From Sipunculus nudus (lineage: Eukaryota > Annelida > Sipuncula > Golfingiida > Sipunculidae): a stretch of DNA of 64,000 nucleotides. The DNA lies in assembly GCA_026874595.1 (NCBI GenBank), contig CM049310.1, positions 25,221,058 through 25,285,057 on the forward strand, in the 5' to 3' direction. Below the pieces are notes generated by a model, which worked only from the letters and a program-made list of their open reading frames with translations, had not been told where the DNA came from and did not search any database. The translations under genes were made by a program, and so were the position numbers. Shown here one piece after another: positions 24,401 through 35,797 of this stretch; within the stretch, counting starts at the first letter, position 1; each line of letters opens with the position of its first letter.

Positions 24401-25897
24401 TCCGATCTGACTCATCTTAAGGTGGGTCTAATCCGATATCCGATCATGATCTAACCTACAGACTGGAAAAAAAGGTTAAATAAATGTACCTCTGTGATCA
24501 TACCGATTGTATATTTTCATATTCCATGACCTACCAATAAGCACCTACATCTTTGTGTTATAGACTGGTTTTCCATTTAACTGTACATATTTAATTCTAA
24601 ATTTCAACTGTAAATTAAAACTAATGAACATGAAAGTTTCTATTTATTCTTAAATCTACTTGTAAGTTACCTGTCCCAATTTTGACCTAGACTAGTGTCT
24701 TAATTTAGTTCTCTTGTTGTTCATGATTTAATGAATTTATACCGTGCACTTTGATTTTATTTTCTAAGATAAAATAAAGAAATTTTATTTTTTGTCTATT
24801 TTTACTGTTGATATAATATCATCCTATAATACATAAGTGTATGATATAGTAATATTTAATGTATTGATAATATATCAATAAATAACTATAATTAATAAAT
24901 ATAAATATGCTTAATTGCCTTTGCCAAATTTTTCGGTCCTCTCCATTCCGTCAGTCCTGGCTACGTCCCTGGGTGTATATGATGTGTTTAGCGACAATGA
25001 GGTAACTGATAAAATAATTAATTTATAATACATTTCAATGACTGACATAGAAAGTGGAGCAGTTCAGTTAAGAAGCTTAATTTTTTACATAGATTTTTTT
25101 TTTTTTGTAAAAATGAAGAAAGTGAATACTAAGAAGACTTCGCAACCAGAATTGTGGAATATGTCATGTAGTAAGTTAAATTAAAGCTAAGTTCAAAGCA
25201 GAATGCAATAGATCTCAACAGGATAAGTAAAAGCAAGGATAGAACAACTAACTTCTTGCTCTACAACTAGTGAAATCTTTAGAATAATTAAAACTCACAA
25301 AAGAAAGCAAGTTAACACCCGTTCTGGCATAAGGCCAAGAATCAGACCAATAAGAGCTTGTGTTCCGGTGAAATCAAACCAACGATAGCGGGTGTCGCAT
25401 GTTTAAAATTTGGACTGGATGTACAATGCAATACCACTCAACAGTCAGTTGCTCTGATTACAATTCTGTGCTCTGTGCGCATCCTGGTGTTCCTGCCCAG
25501 AGAACCTTGCCATACAAGGCAGCGGTTACACGGAACATGTCTGGGACGACTGAAGTGTGTTACCGCTGCATGAGGAGCGTATAATCGGCCATATGCCGGA
25601 CATTCTTTGATTTTTCTTTCTAATTGCATTGCTGCAATTTGGATATTTCATTTATAGACTGTTATACATTTGGTAATTAGTTTTGGTCCAGACTGATGTC
25701 GTAGGTAAACATGTTAAAACATAATATTGAAATATGCTATTGCAATAATGCAACATACAGGAATGATACAGAAACATAATATTAAAATATGCTTATGCAA
25801 TAATGAAACAAAGAGGAATGATAGTTTTTATTCAATATTATGTTAATCCTGTTAATGAAACAAATTATCTTTTTGTGTATTTTTCTATTGCAGCATC
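24401..25897. other. Intergenic with repeat scraps
   Basis: Contains ctggctacgtccctg at about 24957-24971, which reads in reverse as a cagggacgtagccagg-type terminal repeat of a DNA transposon; no partner end found. A near-repeat of about 50 bp (aaacataatattgaaatatg with aatgcaac/aatgaaac) lies at 25718-25815. Short open frames at 25358-25629 have no recognised product. Confidence 0.4.
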
Positions 25898-25903
25898 TTT
25901 ATT
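25898..25903 (-). promoter_or_regulatory. Poly(A) signal AATAAA (minus)
   Basis: AATAAA on the minus strand about 190 bases after the GH3 stop codon; a second one is at 25827-25832. Either could end the GH3 transcript. Confidence 0.5.
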
Positions 25904-26089
25904 TCATTATTTTGAAAATGAAATCATGAAGGAGTTTTGATTTAAGTATTGACGACATGTTGAATCTAATGATTAGAGTTTAAGAAAAATAATCAAGTTA
26001 GACTCTAAGAAAGTAAATTATATGGCAAACTGGACAGACAATCATAATATACATTTTAATTAAATAAAAATTCCTGAACTTAAATCCTT

Positions 26090-28297
26090 TCATAATGTGA
26101 TCATAAAGTTCGCTTTCAGTACATTGGATGGCGCACTCATCGGTTGACCTGGCTGCTGACCACCGACATACAACGTGTATGACCCAGAAAGAACCACGTA
26201 TCCCTTCCCGTCATCCCACACTGCGAGTTGTCTAGGATCTACCTGAAATGTAACGGTGATTCCTTCGTTCTTTGGAATAAAGTAACGACCAAATGCCACC
26301 AACTGGTAAGACGGAGTCGGTAGACTCGGGTTATTCCATGAAACATAAGCCTGGACCACCTCTTCCCCATCCAGTGGCCCCTCATTATACACGTACACAT
26401 CGATATACATCAAGTTAGGGAATTTAATATTCATTGGACGGACATCTAGAGTATGATATGAAAACCGAGTGTAAGATAATCCGTAACCGAATGGATACAG
26501 AACCTGGCCAGCGGGGTAGCGATAGGTTCTTCCTTGCATAGTGTAATTGGTGATATCGGGGTACCCTGCGAGAGACGCTGGCCACGTGGCGGGCATACGG
26601 CCTGCTGGGTTGGCCCCGGGACCGTCATTGAACAAAACTCGACGAAGAGCCTCTCCCGTTGCTTGAGCCGGAAAGAAGCACTCCATGATGACAGTGACGG
26701 CGGTGGAGGACTGAGCCCACGTAACGTCCAGAGGACCGGCGTTAAACAACAGCAGGATGACCGGAGCTCCCGCTGCCGCCTTCACGGCGTCTTGCAGCAG
26801 CTGTAACTGCTTACCAGGGAGTGAAATGTCCCTCCTGTCATTGCTTTCACCTTCAATGTTAACCCCTGTACCAAGGCACACAACTACAATCTCAGTATTG
26901 CTTACAGCTTGTACTACGGTTGAACTGTTATAATCGTTACATGCAGTGTCAGAATTTTGACAACCGGGAGCGTATTTCACGATTTCGGCGAGACCTGCTA
27001 AACCTTGACGAGGAGTTGTCGAGTATTTAGGGTCTACTTGAGGTGTATATGCCCCAAACTGTGCATACAAATTGTCAGCAAATGGACCGACGATAGCCGC
27101 GGTTTTGTATTTATTTCCTTCCGAAATAGGGAGCAATCCACCATGATTCTTCAGGAGGACAAAGCTTTTCATGGCAGCAAAGAGGGAGACGTCCCTATGA
27201 GATGCGCTTTGTACGTAGTCCTCGGGACGGAGAGACGAATACGGGTTCATATCGAGGGGGTCGAAATCGCCTAAGCGCATGCGCGTGTAGAACAAAGGTT
27301 TAGCTGCTTCTCTCACGGTTTCTTCTGTAAGTTTCCCTTGGGACACTGCGTCGGATATAGCATTAAAATATGGCGGTCTGTCCTGAGGACCATCTTCCAG
27401 ATTAGTCCCAGCATTCACCGCGACAGCCGCAGTGTCAGCCTTGGTGCTGGTGTACTTATGATTATCCATTATGTCTTCTATTGCTCCTTCATCGCTGATG
27501 ACGTAACCACGGAATCCCCATTCTCCTCGCAGAATATCAGTCAACAGCTTCCTATTGGCGCAGGCGGGAATTCCATTTATTCTGTTATAGCTGCACATCA
27601 AGCTATAGGTTCCCGCCTGCACGCATGCGCGGAACTGTGGCAGGAAGGTCATACGCCAGTCACGTTCTGTTACCTTGGCATCGAATCGATGTCGGCTGAT
27701 GGGAATATTCTCTGGCCCGGCATAAACGTCAAAATGTTTGCATCCGGCATTGGCCATGATGTAGCGCGAGTGGGAGCCCTGCAGGCCATACACATAGGCT
27801 TTAGCGAGTTCTCCGCTCATATAAGGGTCTTCCCCATAGGTTTCTTGGTTTCTGCCCCAGCGAGGATCTCTCATGATGTTAATGACAGGACTCCAGCAAC
27901 TCACCCCCTTGTGCTGGCCGTACTCTCCATGACTAGTGTAATTGTTAAATTTGGCTCTGACTTCGAGCCCAGTCGCCCAGGTTACATTATACACAAGCTC
28001 TCTACTGAAGGCAGCTGATAGTCCAAGAGCCTGTGGAAAGGATGTAGCCGGGCCGGCGTCCACGTCACCACGGAGACATTCCGTTCCCCAGGAGTAAGGT
28101 TTTACTCCAAGGCGGGTGATGGGTGGAGCGAAGGTGGTGCGCCCCCCGCGCGCCATCTGCTGGGTAAGTTCGTCAACAGTCAGTCTGTTCACCAAATCGT
28201 CCACTCTCTGGTCCCATGGTAAAGACGGGTCTTGAAACGGATAGTTGTAGCCATCAACACTCAGCAACAAACACAGAAACACCGCCACAAACAACAT
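26090..28297 (-). CDS. Secreted GH3 family beta-xylosidase-like enzyme
   Basis: One uninterrupted frame of 735 residues, full length for glycoside hydrolase family 3 enzymes of the beta-xylosidase/alpha-arabinofuranosidase type, which release sugars from the non-reducing ends of xylo-oligosaccharides. Residues 1-16 are a signal peptide (MLFVAVFLCLLLSVDG), so it is secreted, perhaps into the gut. The TIM-barrel domain (about 40-340) has RDPRWGRNQETYGEDP (143-158), KHF (187-189) and VISDEGA, with Asp269 as the expected nucleophile. The second domain (about 372-605) has EGESNDRRDISLPG (482-495), where Glu482 or Glu484 would be the acid/base, and the PFGYGLSYT block (602-610). A fibronectin III-like C-terminal domain follows and ends in GSYTLYVGG. 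The ATG at 28297-28295 has gcgccATG context and starts the signal peptide. No intron is seen, unlike the other genes here, which suggests retroposition or acquisition by transfer, though intronless members may also be ancestral. Plus-strand frames inside are shadows. Confidence 0.95.
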   Translation of the reverse strand: MLFVAVFLCLLLSVDGYNYPFQDPSLPWDQRVDDLVNRLTVDELTQQMARGGRTTFAPPITRLGVKPYSWGTECLRGDVDAGPATSFPQALGLSAAFSRELVYNVTWATGLEVRAKFNNYTSHGEYGQHKGVSCWSPVINIMRDPRWGRNQETYGEDPYMSGELAKAYVYGLQGSHSRYIMANAGCKHFDVYAGPENIPISRHRFDAKVTERDWRMTFLPQFRACVQAGTYSLMCSYNRINGIPACANRKLLTDILRGEWGFRGYVISDEGAIEDIMDNHKYTSTKADTAAVAVNAGTNLEDGPQDRPPYFNAISDAVSQGKLTEETVREAAKPLFYTRMRLGDFDPLDMNPYSSLRPEDYVQSASHRDVSLFAAMKSFVLLKNHGGLLPISEGNKYKTAAIVGPFADNLYAQFGAYTPQVDPKYSTTPRQGLAGLAEIVKYAPGCQNSDTACNDYNSSTVVQAVSNTEIVVVCLGTGVNIEGESNDRRDISLPGKQLQLLQDAVKAAAGAPVILLLFNAGPLDVTWAQSSTAVTVIMECFFPAQATGEALRRVLFNDGPGANPAGRMPATWPASLAGYPDITNYTMQGRTYRYPAGQVLYPFGYGLSYTRFSYHTLDVRPMNIKFPNLMYIDVYVYNEGPLDGEEVVQAYVSWNNPSLPTPSYQLVAFGRYFIPKNEGITVTFQVDPRQLAVWDDGKGYVVLSGSYTLYVGGQQPGQPMSAPSNVLKANFMITL

Positions 28298-31083
28298 GGC
28301 GCCTCTCAGAACAGTCTCACGAAGCAGCTTCTCTGTGGGACCGTTTAAACTAACAGGATTTAATCACGAGCGTACGTATGATAACTGTAATTGTCTCACT
28401 GCATGACTCCACATGCACTAGGCTCACATGACACCTGATGAACAATGACTGATGACAAGCCGATGTATGTGACACAATGATAAGGAGTTGACCCTCCGTG
28501 TGACAGCCGGGAATAATACAATACACGGCGGGAGACCGGCTATCGACGCATCACGGACTTACTAACACGGCGAAATATAAACACTGCTTCGATCACTTGT
28601 ATCGATTCGATTCCTGTTGGACTCGCCTGAAATAAATAATCAGTACAAGGTTATCCTAAAACATATTGATCTTTAAAAAAATCTATACCATAACTTATCA
28701 AAGTTACTTTTATATTAAATGACCTCGTACTCTGGTCCATTTGTATTACCCTTAAGTGGAAGGGGGTAGGGTTCTTATCATGCCATCATGGTCAGTAATT
28801 TGAACGAAGGAATCTTTTTACTCTCAAAATGATTCTCGTTCTCATACAATAAGGATCTGGTTAATGGACTTTTAAAAATAAGCCAAAATGTCTTTCGTTA
28901 AAGTTACCCAAAACAATTGATCTATTATTTGCTGTCTGATATTTTACCTCTAAGTTTGAATACAAATGCGAGAAACCGTTAGATTTGAGAGCAAGTCTAA
29001 CAACGGGCTTCAGGTATGGATCACGGGCATGTCAATTTTAGTCTGATTATAAATGCGTTAAGTATCATTTTGATTATGGAACAACATGTACATAAGGTAG
29101 AGCCACACGACTGACCTACTTGTTACGTACACGTACATATATATATATATGCACGCACATAAATGAACATATTAAACCTCACCGGTTTGCACTCTCATAT
29201 CCCTGCGGTTATTCAAGTTAGCGATGTCAGATTCAGACGTCAGATGTGTACTCGTGTAGAGCGTTAAGTTTGTCCGTGCAGTCAACCATGCAATTATACA
29301 TGTACCATGTCAATGTGCGATATTTAGCTCAGAAATTACTCTAATCCTTTGAATACCATCAAAGCCTCTTTTCCTGCTGACTCACGTGACTGCATATAAA
29401 GTTACCGTTGAAGGACTGGTTCAAGTACCAAGTCCTGTTAGCCCCCTTCATTACATAACAGGCGTTATTAAATCTCTCGTAATATCACCGAGGGCCTATA
29501 TGGTATACTCAAAGAGCATTATGGTCGCACAGAAGTAAACCATGCGAATTTCTTCGGTTACGATAATATGGCGTGTCGCCATGTAAATGTGTATTAGTGT
29601 ATTACTCCGTGGGGTAAAAAAAATATTGACAGCTGTGAATGATCCGTTTTATATTTTACGCTTTGCGTAAAACAAAGCACACCAATCACACACGCATACT
29701 TGGAGCTATTTAAAGCGTAGTACTTAACCCAATGTGTAAACATTCATGAAGCTGCAAATTTTCCACTTCTTTACATATGCTTGGAGTCATCTGTCATCGC
29801 TCAATCAGAAACCAGATCATACCAAAATTATACATCTAAGGTTCGGACCCGGCCAGGATTTAGGAGGGATCCAACAGAAGCAGGACTAATGATGAAAAAA
29901 GGTCCTTAGATCCGGAAAGGGGGGGGGGGGGCAGGGCGCCAAAAAAAATAGTCTGAAAAACAAACAGGTTGCAGTGGCGAAAAAAAAGGGAGGTGAGTAG
30001 GTGTCCGGGCCCCCCCCCCCCCCCCCCGATCCTTTTCTGTATCTTTGCACACAAATCTCGATACGGAGGAAAGAGGGCACAGGAAAATGGGTTCAGAAAA
30101 TACCGCACAATACAGGGCCTTTAATAGGCCAAATAATGAAGTGTCGGTTGTAAATCTTCAGGCCGAGAATACTCACTGATCATGATGCGACATGTGTTGT
30201 TGACTTCCTCGTTGTTCAAACTGTAGCGCCATCTGTGATAATTTTTAACGCGTGTTTGTGGTGTACATTTCGTCCAACAGATGGCGGGAGTGAAGAAAGT
30301 GTGCCAACTAGAGAAAAAATTGAATCCGCACCAGCCCGACTCCTAAATGTCAAGTCCAAATCCGGACTCGAGTCCATCATCATTGATTTGAATTTATATT
30401 TTTTTACACTGAACACACAAAATACATTCCATCCTTGGTTAAGCCTGCTAATGTTTAACTATGGAAATTTATTTTTGATTTATAAGCTGCCAGCCAAGCT
30501 GAAGTTTATTTTTGCAATAATACGCATGATGTTTCTTTCAACAGGCAGCCTGAATCTGAAATACTCCGGCGGCGTGAGATCTTTGTCCTCACTATCACGG
30601 ACTGATAATTGTTAAGGGTATAACAATTCTTACCACATTTATTACTGTTCTGCTAAACTAATACTCTATATATTAAATGAATTAAATATTTAATAAAAAT
30701 ATTTCTACACATATTCAACCCGTTAGCCCCTCTACATTCGACAAACAACCTACAACCCGCCCCGTAGATATATCCGTAGATATTTGTTCCACATCAATCA
30801 AACCAAGCAACGTTTTTACCAGAAATCATGTATCTAATCAAAAGTGCACCTACATATAATACATAACAAAGATTATCCAAAATTAACATTATCATGATAA
30901 TATTTTCTGCTACCCCTTGGCTCAACTGTCAAATGCAGTAATCATATACAAGGAGATTTATTACATGGATAATTCATGATTCATCAGATAAACGAAGTCT
31001 GTCATAAACCACCGGCTAACATTACGTCTGTCATAAGGTCATACGAATTCCGATAAATTTTATCCTAAATGGAGAAGAAGAAG
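28298..31083. other. Intergenic upstream of GH3
   Basis: The first few hundred bases should hold the GH3 promoter; no clear TATA box. At 29919-30027 a G run (29919-29931) and a C run (30010-30027) enclose cagtggcgaaaaaaaaggga, reminiscent of hAT-like ends with homopolymer tracts. A 126-codon plus frame at 30235-30615 overlaps a minus frame and has no recognisable domain. Confidence 0.4.
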
Positions 31084-31173
31084 GGGCCTGGACAGTCGAG
31101 TGGTAAAACACGCGACTCTCTCCGCTGGCGACCAGGGTTCGAACCCTGCAGTCGCCATGAGAGTGGGTTGTAG
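31084..31173 (+). repeat. tRNA-derived SINE, left half
   Basis: Contains a Pol III A-box-like tggacagtcgagtggta and a perfect B box GGTTCGAACCC (31136-31146) at normal tRNA spacing. The acceptor ends do not pair and sequence continues past the B box, so this is a SINE head, not a working tRNA gene. It is cut at agtgggttgtag (31162-31173) and resumes at 32608. Confidence 0.75.
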
Positions 31174-32595
31174 GGCCCTGCGCGGGCTGATAAATTGAAC
31201 CCGCACCCGCCCCACATCATGCCCTGTCAGCCCGCAGCCCGCCCCGCAATCAAAAAAAAAATAAATTCAGCCCGCCCGCCACGCAGTTACTATGATTCTT
31301 TCAGCCCGTACCCGCCCCGCGAAATTTTCTAACAGCCCGCACCCGCCCCGCCCCGCGTTTTTTAAGTTTCTGGCCCGCAGTCCAGCCTGCAAAATAATGA
31401 AAAATAGTTTTCGGATCCAAAGGTTTACATATCAAAATATTTTACAGCACATGTATAAGACTCGCTTATTATAAATATATATAAAATGTTTGCTGATTGG
31501 AATGAAAAATTTATTTGAATACGTTTTTGCAATAATTCAAACCAAAATTCATGAAATATTTTTAAAGACATGTTTGATTGGTTTGATGGATTAAATTTAT
31601 AGATAATAATTTAACACACCTTATATATGTTTTCATATTTTACAGGGGTAATAAACAAACCTTTGGTTTATTGTGTCTATTTCTACTTAAATATATAAAA
31701 AAGTAAAGAAAAAAATTAGACTTCTTAAAAGTATTTGTACCCAAACTGACCCTTTAGAATAGTATTGGCTAATCACAAGCCATCAAAATAACGAGATGTG
31801 TTGCTGGTTAAATTTTTATAGTCATAATCTGCTAATTAGCTGAAATTGAGACTAATCAGGTCAAGGGAGTAAAGGGGTAATCTGACTGATGTGGCTTTCG
31901 GTTCAGGATGTTCATTGAGATCTGGACATGGCCAGAGCCTTGTTTCTTACAGCAATCATCAACACATTATGCTGTGACCAAACAGGGATTTGACCAGCCA
32001 TTGGCCAGTGTCATTTACAATTAGCCAGTACATGGAGTTACAAATAGATAAGGAGTCCACCTTAGGCTTTGTGCGGTTCCAAGTCATTTGAGTCACCTAC
32101 AGAGCCAGCTGTAGCCAGACACTGTCTATTACAAGAAAAAAGGCAATCAAGCCCTTGCTTCACTCCCAGCCATATGTGTAATATGTGAGACATGACACAA
32201 GTGCAGGGTTACAGTCTATATACAACATCAGGCCAGGTAACTTTATACAAAGTTATGACCAGCTCCCATTGCAAAGACAATTGTTTAAAGTCTAGATTTC
32301 AGATTAAGAATACACCATCTATTTTGTATAATAATTTTTTTTTTCAAATTTACGACACCTGAAAACATTTTATACAAAATTTCCAATTTCTTCAAATGAT
32401 ATTTTTTTAAGTATAATTTTATATTCATATTTTACTAAACTGCCAGATCATCGACCCGCAGCCCGCCCCGCACCACACAGACGTCATTTCGGCCCACCCC
32501 GCCCCGCACTTTCTTAGATGTAGCCCGCCCCTCAAAGATTCCTATGCGGGGGCCCGCGGGCTGCGGGTCAAAACCCGCCCCGCGCAGGGCCCTAT
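31174..32595. mobile_element. Inverted-repeat DNA transposon inserted in the SINE
   Basis: About 1.42 kb. The left end is ggccctgcgcgggctg and the right end is its inverse, cgcgcagggccctat. Both ends then carry arrays of cccgcacccgccccgc-type motifs in opposite orientations, and the interior is AT-rich without a transposase. The 12-mer agtgggttgtag lies on both sides (31162-31173 and 32596-32607), a target duplication of 9-12 bp depending on where the ends are drawn. A hAT-like origin is possible, but the duplication is longer than the usual 8 bp. Confidence 0.8.
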
Positions 32596-32607
32596 AGTGG
32601 GTTGTAG

Positions 32608-32745
32608 TGGCCCGTCCAAGGCCGGTGTTTTTATACAGGTTCTCCGGTTTTTTACTCCACCTCTGCAGACTATACCAAACGCCATCATCCGAGCCACGGA
32701 GAGTGCTTGGTATTAGTTATTATAGCTAGTTGTACAATCCAACTA
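32608..32745 (+). repeat. SINE, right half
   Basis: Continues the SINE begun at 31084: tggcccgtccaaggccggtg, ggttctccggttttttactc, and a tail running into tatagctagttgtac. The ggttctccggtttt segment looks like a conserved SINE core, which I do not assign to a named class. Removing the insertion restores one SINE of about 230 bp. Confidence 0.65.
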
Positions 32746-35635
32746 ATATAAATAAGGTTTATAATGAGTAGAAGACGCGCTGGAAGCCTCATTTTGTTGA
32801 TGCTCCTAAAAATGACCGCGTACCATCGTGAATATAAGCTTGTACATTTAAACTGATTTAATCATTAACCGACGATTCTGATATATTAACCTCGTAACGA
32901 CATAAACTGTTTTCAAGTGGACAGTTTTATGACCGAACCAAGCCGACCGGGAGCAGAGTGAATACTGCCAGTCGACTGTATGGGGTCTATATCTGGGACT
33001 TGCACAGGTTAAGCTGTAATAAAAGGGTGTAATATGTTTGTTAAGGCTTTCAGTGACTGTAAATCTTCATACTTCAGGTTTGAAAAGGTTGTTTCCTCAG
33101 CAATGTCATGATACAAACCATATGCTTAGGATAACAGTAATAACTAATCCTGCTTGTTCGTTACTTTAGCTATGTGTGTTTTGGGATATGTTCCATGGAT
33201 CTTCTAGGTGTGCCTGTCGATATTTACAAATTCCCAAGAAGCTTTCTCTTTGTATTAGGGTTTCTTTCTTTGCATATGAACTGTGCATGCATGGTCACAT
33301 AACCTTTCACGAGAGCTGGAATACTTCCCAATAAGATGGACTGACTTATTATGACATCAGAATGTATGCATGTCAAGGGCGTAGGTAAACTGTATAGTTT
33401 AACTCAAGTATTGTCGGTTTTCATACGTTTACACAGGTGCATTTTTTCAGATGTTTTGGGTCAAATTGTGGTCGAATTGGGCTTCACAATCACAAGTGAA
33501 GGTTTATGATCATGACAATGTTGCTAAAAGTTTCCAAGTTTGCTTTTATCGTATATATAAATTGTTCAGGCTAATTTGCCCACCAGATCCCTTAATTACA
33601 TGGCCCACTGTGTATATGATCGACGAGGGTGCAATTAAGCTTAAAATAATTTTTTTAAATAATAAATTCGGAGGAACCATCAGGCCAATTTTTGGTTGTT
33701 TGAAGATAAAATTAGATCGAATATATGAGAAACGATATATGAAAGCTCATGAGAAGTGGCAAGCAGGACCGTAAGGCAACACATTTATAAGACGCATACA
33801 TGAGGTTTCGGTGACTCAGTCCTTTCATCAGGAGAAGCCAGGTATATATAATGTTAAAGGCAGGGTTCAACAATCGAGCAGAAAAGCACCACTTGCTTGA
33901 GGACAAGTAAAGCAATAAAAATCTTTATATAATACCTCACATAAAGGCGGGGTCCTTGAAATTTAGTTTGCTATTTATTCATTGATATTCTAGCTATTTT
34001 AATTTCCGGTTCACCAGGTATTCTGATACGTGTGAAATCGCTTTATCAAATTCAGTCATTGGAAGATCCTAATTGTTGTTATATAGATGCATGAAAAATC
34101 CAAATTATTGGGTGCTGAATACATTCCCTTGTCTGTAAATAGAAATAAACACAATGAAAAACCGTTTTTCTTTTATAATCAAAATTTCACATGATTATAT
34201 AGAATTTTTTTAAAATAATGCGGACAAGTCCCATTCATTTTTATTAAACAAGGGCATGTCGTATTATAGTTGAGACGCAATTGCGTTAGCTTGTTCTCAT
34301 CATAATTTTATTAGCCTCTGGAGAATGGAAAATATAAGTCGTGCGCACGAGATAAATATTTTTTTTATTTATGTCCCCAACGGGGCTCTGTAGGAAAGAG
34401 CCAAAAAGTTGCTAATTTTAATAGGTGAAGCAGGTCAATTTTCCAACTGCATGTGATTAGAGTTGGTTGTAAAATCATGTTCGATGAATGAAAGGGAAAG
34501 ACGATCAATAATCGATTATATATTTCAATGATATCTGCTATGTAAATCAAAATACATTTTATCATGGTATCGCATACGTCGTGAGGAATATATTTCTGGT
34601 TTTAAAATGACACTTCAATAACACAACAAATATTTAAAGGTATATGAGCGGTTTAGGTAACGGCTGGGTTGATGACACTTGTCACCTGCGGAAAGCTCAG
34701 GACTCGAATATTTTTTTTCTTAACAATATACCGTTTCTTTGAATTTTCATACATAATCGTTTGTGATCTATTGAAGTAAGATGCAACCAGTGTGTTCAAT
34801 AATGAAAGAGAACGACCATTCCACGACATAATCGATAAATCGGAGCACCACTGGTTTAAATATAAACTAATCCTGGAGGAGACTGACTGAAGGGTTCCCT
34901 ATCTGTTTAGTAGGCCGCACACAGAGCGGAGGAGACGGGATAACATGTATTACACTTTAACTGGATAAACATTTCACTCGAATTAGATAAACAACTTGCT
35001 TTGAATGAAAAACATTTACATCGCAAAATTTACATAAATTCTATCAAGTCACTTTTGCAAGCCAAAACGAGCCACGAAAGTCAGTTGCGCACTAAAGCTA
35101 GCCAAGTTTTGTCGAAGCCGGCTACCACTTGGTGCCTGAAACGGCTCGGAATAAGTGTAAACGATTGTTCGAGTGCGAAAGCGTGCTTCCTTGCAAAATA
35201 AATGGACCTAAAATTTGACTTGAGTCTGTACTGGTAATTATAGGTGTTAAATGAATCAAACAAACAATTGTTTATATTCGCACCTACAGATGAGAATGAG
35301 AAAAATAACAGCACAAACATGGATGTGATATAATGTGGGGTCAAAGGTCTAGGTTCCTTTTGGACAACTTACGATGTGTACCAGTATGTGTAATTATAAG
35401 TGTTCAGTCAAACGTTTGTTTAATACTATAAATAAACAAGGCTTGGCATTAAACAGATTTTGCCTGAAACCGTTTAATCATTAATCGGTAATGGCCTCTT
35501 GACACTATAGTTCAAGGGTTATAACAATAACCTTACCAATAAAATTTATTGAGCCCCACAATAAAATGCCCGCTCCCGGTGAAGCTTGAGCAGATCTGTT
35601 ATATCTGAAATTCAATATATTTAGTTGCCACGGCC
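32746..35635. other. Intergenic, one weak ORF
   Basis: A plus frame at 33451-33774 codes for 107 residues without a known domain. Just after it, ctcctgatgaaaggactgag on the minus strand (about 33802-33836) resembles the tail of some retroelements, so the region may be a decayed element. 33857-33910 has cagggttcaacaatcgagca, another possible transposon end. Nothing else is recognised up to the sulfotransferase start. Confidence 0.35.
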
Positions 35636-35750
35636 ATGCCTTACAGAGGTGGGGGGCGGATAAGCCCCAAGACCCTGCTTTTCACATTGCTGGTGTTGGG
35701 TGTTTGCTTCTCCTTGAAAATCATTGTGCATTTAGGTAAGTGACTCCATA

Positions 35751-35797
<47 letters not shown>

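Noticed and set aside
24405-24420. Sequencing adapter remnant (cttccgatctgactcatctt)
   Set aside because: Only about 10 bases match an adapter, and the flanks are ordinary repeat sequence; chance is enough.
27338-28018. 226-codon plus-strand frame inside GH3
   Set aside because: It is an antisense shadow of the GH3 gene with no start context or recognised domain.
31084-31157. tRNA gene
   Set aside because: A and B boxes are present, but the acceptor arms do not pair and the sequence continues as a SINE; it is also cut by a transposon just after.
33451-33774. 107-codon protein gene
   Set aside because: No domain, no splice or promoter support, AT-rich codons, and next to possible retroelement debris.
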